This document shows, piece after piece, positions 33,509 to 37,277 of a stretch of 37,277 nucleotides of DNA (positions are counted from its first letter, which is position 1; the number at the start of each line of letters is the position of its first letter). Below the pieces are notes generated by a model, which was not told the DNA's origin, did not search any database, and saw only the letters and a program-made list of their open reading frames with translations. Source of the DNA: Candidatus Sulfotelmatobacter sp. (lineage in GTDB: Bacteria > Acidobacteriota > Terriglobia > Terriglobales > Acidobacteriaceae); the NCBI GenBank assembly GCA_030044775.1, contig JASICF010000221.1:1-37277 (forward strand), read 5' to 3'. The translations under genes were made by a program, and so were the position numbers.

Positions 33509-35263
33509 CTAGAAAGACTTCGGAAGTACGGCCGTTCCCTCCTGCTGAACCGATTGCAAAGCATTGGGATTCAGGCCCAGCGCTTTAAGGATCGTTGGCG
33601 CGACCTCCATGGTCTGCACCGGCGTGGTCACGGTGGTTGCCGTGAACATGGGATTCGAAAGCAGCATCATGACGTTGGTGTCATCATGCGCGAAGCCGCC
33701 GTGCTCAGCCAGCTTCTTGGTGCTTCCAGAGTAAGTAACGCCGATATCGGGGGTGGTGACGATGTCGGGCGTGCGCGGATCGCCATCCGGCGGTAGCCCC
33801 GGCGCGTTGTAAAGCTGGGTGATGCCGGCTCCCCAGAACATTTCGCCGATGCCGGCAATGTTGCTCGTAGAAGGCGATTGGGTTTCGATCATGCTCACAA
33901 CCTCTTCCGCCGTGCAGTGCTTATCGAGCCACACGAGCGAGACATCGTCTTCCGTAGGACCGAGGCCGGTCGGGTTAAGCGGGGATTCGGAGTAGGGCAA
34001 GCATCCCGCGTTGGCTGCAATCGTGGCAGGAGAAGTGGAGATCGGGTCGCCGGCGAAGGTCGATATCCCCAAATAGCGCGACGAATCAATCGGACTCTGG
34101 CCGTGCTTGGCGGTGACGATGATCAGGGTAGAGTTGAGCAATCCGTCTTTTTGTAGCGCGGCGATCATCTCTCCGATGGAAAGATCGACGAACTCAATAT
34201 TGCGCAGGAGAGCGGTAGTGGGCGTGCCCTGCCCGTCTGTGTATCCGCCGGTTACGGTTGGAGTGAGGGTTTGTTCGATCAGCTTTTGTCCGACGCTCAC
34301 AGCCTGAAAATTCATTCCAAAGACGGAGGGGACGGGAGCCGGCGAGGTGCCGTTGTGGTTCTTGCCATTAATCTCGTTGAGAATGGCGTTGACCTTGAGA
34401 GTGTCGTAGCACTGGATATTCTGGAAGCTGCTGGTCCATGTATCCGATGAGGAAACCGCGCTCTGGTCAGGCAGCGGGTTACAGCTGACGGGGCCGGCAT
34501 TGACGCCAGGGAGAGCGACGGGAATCGAGTTGATCTCGGGGGCGTAGTAGTCGTTAACGTTGGTGCCGTTACCGGGACCGTTCACTGAAGAATACGACGG
34601 ATGCTTGTCGGACCACGCCGTGTAGCCTCCGGCGGCGTGGATGACGCCGAAGATGGTGTTGGTGCGGACGAAGTTCCAGGGATAAACGGGAGCGCAACCC
34701 TGGGCGGGATCGCGCACCAGGCGCTTGGCATCGATCGACTGAACTCCGCCATCGACGCCGGTGGGCGCGCCACCGTTGAGCAGTGTCTGGTTAATATCAA
34801 TTCCTTCATCGTACTCGGTAGTGGTTCCGGTGGGCTCTCCATAGGGCACGCAGGGGCCGGCAGCAAGTCCGTCACCGGTTGTCTGGGCCGGAGCGTCCAG
34901 CGAGCGATCATAGGCATCGTCGTAGAATGCGCCAACGCTGCGCGGAGAGCCGCCGGTCATGAGGGCCATCAATCCGGGAAATGAATCGGAGGGTTCGGAT
35001 GTGTACGCGAAAAGATAGTCGACGCCGGTGGGCTTGAGGCTGGCCAGATTCGGGCAATAGGGCTGGCCGCCGTTGACGCCGGCAATTCCGTTGGCGCAAT
35101 TGATGAAATCAAGGGCGTGCATTCCGTCGATGCTGAGGAGCAAAACATGCTGGATGGAGGTGGGACTGCCGGTGCGATTTCCGGTCTGCGCGAAGAGGGT
35201 TGAAGCCGCTAAAAGCAGGGTGGCGGCGCAGACTCCCAAACCAAACGTGAGAGAGCGTGTCAT
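33509..35263 (-). CDS. Secreted alkaline-phosphatase-superfamily phosphodiesterase (type I phosphodiesterase / nucleotide pyrophosphatase-like)
   Basis: Signal MTRSLTFGLGVCAATLLLAASTLFAQ. VLLLSIDGMHALDF, PSDSFPGLMALMTGG nucleophile region, IIVTAKHGQSPID, EHGGFAHDDTNVMML. Confidence 0.85.
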   Translation of the reverse strand: MTRSLTFGLGVCAATLLLAASTLFAQTGNRTGSPTSIQHVLLLSIDGMHALDFINCANGIAGVNGGQPYCPNLASLKPTGVDYLFAYTSEPSDSFPGLMALMTGGSPRSVGAFYDDAYDRSLDAPAQTTGDGLAAGPCVPYGEPTGTTTEYDEGIDINQTLLNGGAPTGVDGGVQSIDAKRLVRDPAQGCAPVYPWNFVRTNTIFGVIHAAGGYTAWSDKHPSYSSVNGPGNGTNVNDYYAPEINSIPVALPGVNAGPVSCNPLPDQSAVSSSDTWTSSFQNIQCYDTLKVNAILNEINGKNHNGTSPAPVPSVFGMNFQAVSVGQKLIEQTLTPTVTGGYTDGQGTPTTALLRNIEFVDLSIGEMIAALQKDGLLNSTLIIVTAKHGQSPIDSSRYLGISTFAGDPISTSPATIAANAGCLPYSESPLNPTGLGPTEDDVSLVWLDKHCTAEEVVSMIETQSPSTSNIAGIGEMFWGAGITQLYNAPGLPPDGDPRTPDIVTTPDIGVTYSGSTKKLAEHGGFAHDDTNVMMLLSNPMFTATTVTTPVQTMEVAPTILKALGLNPNALQSVQQEGTAVLPKSF

Positions 35264-35401
35264 AGGTGTTTCTCCGAAGGGAGGATTTTGGGAACTATTT
35301 TTAATAGTAAGAATCGAGATTGCAGGCGAGGTGACGGCTATGTTGCGGCGAGGTAAAAATCTGTAGCAAAAATCCTCAACACCCACAAATGATGCCGAAA
35401 T

Positions 35402-35430
35402 CAAAAGGGGCCGCGAGGCAGCCCCTTTTG
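35402..35430 (-). terminator. Intrinsic-terminator-like hairpin between the tandem phosphodiesterase genes
   Basis: Perfect 10-bp inverted repeat caaaaggggc (35402-35411) / gccccttttg (35421-35430), 22 nt past the stop of the upstream minus-strand gene. Confidence 0.7.
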
Positions 35431-35452
35431 ACGATTACAGCATCTGCAGTAT

Positions 35453-37165
35453 TTACTTTGCCAACTGACTGGTCACTTCCGGCAGAACCGCAGTACCTTC
35501 CATCTGCACAGATTGCAACAACGCTGGATTCAATCCGAGCGCGCTCACCATGGTCGGAGCAACCTGGATGGTGGCGGTCTCCGAAGAAACGGTTTGCGGC
35601 GAAAAACTCGGGTTGGCGACCAGCATCATGACATTGGTGTCATCGTGCGCGAATCCGCCGTGATCGCCAATCATCGCCGTGCTGGCCGAGTAAGTCATTC
35701 CAATATTCGGCGTAACAATAATGTCTGGCGTTCTGGGGTCGTCGCTGGCTTCCCAGCCTCCGACGTTATAGTTAGGCGCAAGCGTCGCGCCGTAGAGAAT
35801 TTCGCCCATTCCAATTTCTGTTGCATCCGATTCGAGGATATTCACTGCGTTTTCCACAGGAACACCTTTCTTCAACCAGAGCACCGACACATCATCTTCG
35901 GTAGCGCCGATGCCGGTGGTGTTCAGGGGCGACTCGGAATAAGGAATCAGACTCCCCAGTAGGGTTGCGGGAGTATCGCTGCCGTTCGCGACGTAGCGAG
36001 TAGGATCGATTGGCGACTCGCCATGCTTGGCAGTAACGATGATCAGAGTATTGTTGTAGATGCCGTTGTTTTTCAATGCGGCGACGATATCGCCGATGGC
36101 GGTATCGACGTATTCGACCTCCTCGAACAATCTCTGACTGGGCAGCGCGGCCGCATTCTGATACCCACCGGCGCCGACATCGGCTTCATTGACCGATTCG
36201 CCCACGTAGACAGACTGGAAGTTCATGCCGAAGACCGCCGGAACCTGCGCCGGCGCGCCCATATGGGTTTTGCCCTCAATCTCATTAATCAGCGCGTAGA
36301 CTTTGATCGCGTCGTAGCACTGGATGTTTTCGAAGCTGGCATTCCACGCAGATGTGCCGGCTGGATCGCGAATCGGATCGCAGGGTATGCCGGTAACAGT
36401 TTTTACTCCTGGCAACGGGACAACGGTGGAATCCACTTCGGGAGAATAATAGTCATCCAAACCGTTGCCGCCGGGACCGCCTACAAACGAATAGGAGGGA
36501 TGCTTATCGATCCAGGCCGTATATCCTCCAGCGGTGTGAATTACGCCGAAGGCGGTGTTAATCCGAATGAAGTTCCAGGGATAAACCGGAGCGCAGCCGT
36601 TCTGCGGGTCACGTTCGAGATGCTTGGGATCGATGGAAGCGATTCCACCATCGGTCAGCGAAGCTCCGGGAGCACCGCCGTTCAGCTTGGTGTCGTCAAA
36701 GTCGATGCCTTGGTCGTTGTCAGTGGTAGTTCCGGTCGGCGTGGCATAGGGCGTGCACGGGCCGCCGGCAAGGCCAGTGCCAGTCTTCGATATCGGAGCG
36801 TCCAAGGAACGGTCGTAGGCAACGTCATAATAGAGACCGGTCGATTTGGGTGTGCCGCCAGAAGCCAGGGCCGCCATCCCAGGAAATGAGTCCGAGGGTT
36901 TTGACGAGGTGACATTCACATAATTAATGCCGGTCTGGCTCAAGGTGGTCAGGTTAGGACAGTAAGGATCGCCGCCATTGATGCCAGCGATGCCATGGGA
37001 ACAATTGTAAAAGTCGACTGCGTGCATTCCGTCGATGCTGATGAGCAGGACGTGTTTGATCTTGCCCGACCCGGCGGTGCCAGCATCTGCCGCTATCGCG
37101 TAGGTCGATGAAGCCACAGCCATTGCGAGCAACACTCCAGCGAAAGCACTTCCCTTCAATTTCAT
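35453..37165 (-). CDS. Secreted alkaline-phosphatase-superfamily phosphodiesterase, paralog of 33509-35263
   Basis: Signal MKLKGSAFAGVLLAMAVASSTYAIAA. Shares VLLISIDGMHAVDF, PSDSFPGMAALASGG, IIVTAKHGESPID, DHGGFAHDDTNVMML and the C-terminus LQSVQMEGTAVLPE. Confidence 0.87.
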   Translation of the reverse strand: MKLKGSAFAGVLLAMAVASSTYAIAADAGTAGSGKIKHVLLISIDGMHAVDFYNCSHGIAGINGGDPYCPNLTTLSQTGINYVNVTSSKPSDSFPGMAALASGGTPKSTGLYYDVAYDRSLDAPISKTGTGLAGGPCTPYATPTGTTTDNDQGIDFDDTKLNGGAPGASLTDGGIASIDPKHLERDPQNGCAPVYPWNFIRINTAFGVIHTAGGYTAWIDKHPSYSFVGGPGGNGLDDYYSPEVDSTVVPLPGVKTVTGIPCDPIRDPAGTSAWNASFENIQCYDAIKVYALINEIEGKTHMGAPAQVPAVFGMNFQSVYVGESVNEADVGAGGYQNAAALPSQRLFEEVEYVDTAIGDIVAALKNNGIYNNTLIIVTAKHGESPIDPTRYVANGSDTPATLLGSLIPYSESPLNTTGIGATEDDVSVLWLKKGVPVENAVNILESDATEIGMGEILYGATLAPNYNVGGWEASDDPRTPDIIVTPNIGMTYSASTAMIGDHGGFAHDDTNVMMLVANPSFSPQTVSSETATIQVAPTMVSALGLNPALLQSVQMEGTAVLPEVTSQLAK

Positions 37166-37277
37166 ATAGGCCTCCAGATGAAGAGAAGTATCAGCTTCCA
37201 CAGATTACGGAAGGGTTAAAGATCTGTGAAAACTTATTCATGAATAGTCAATTTGGCCAAGTCAGAAGGTGTCATGC

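Overview
This 37.3 kb window has a chromosomal layout and looks acidobacterial. That placement is an inference from gene content and from dispersed intergenic repeats. I support about 25 protein genes and no rRNA, tRNA or CRISPR array. In order they are: a secreted beta-helix protein; a MetH methionine synthase split into two overlapping genes; a small conserved protein preceded by a highly structured leader or repeat; an HTH regulator plus a CheB-CheR-PAS fusion whose CheB start is broken by a one-base homopolymer frameshift; a second HTH paralog and small proteins; a 120-bp palindromic intergenic repeat; an M61 peptidase; an esterase; a Tat-exported SelA-like PLP enzyme; a STAS protein behind a near-perfect sigma-54 promoter; a divergent lipid cluster (P450 and desaturase on one strand, a FAAL-ACP-thioester reductase fusion on the other); two secreted unknowns; an MMPL/RND transporter; a HAD hydrolase; a large beta-propeller protein; and two tandem secreted alkaline-phosphatase-superfamily phosphodiesterases separated by a terminator. 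The best candidates for something new are the FAAL-ACP-TR/desaturase/P450 cluster, the structured element at 6649-6769, the 8-G frameshift in CheBR, and the sigma-54/STAS unit.
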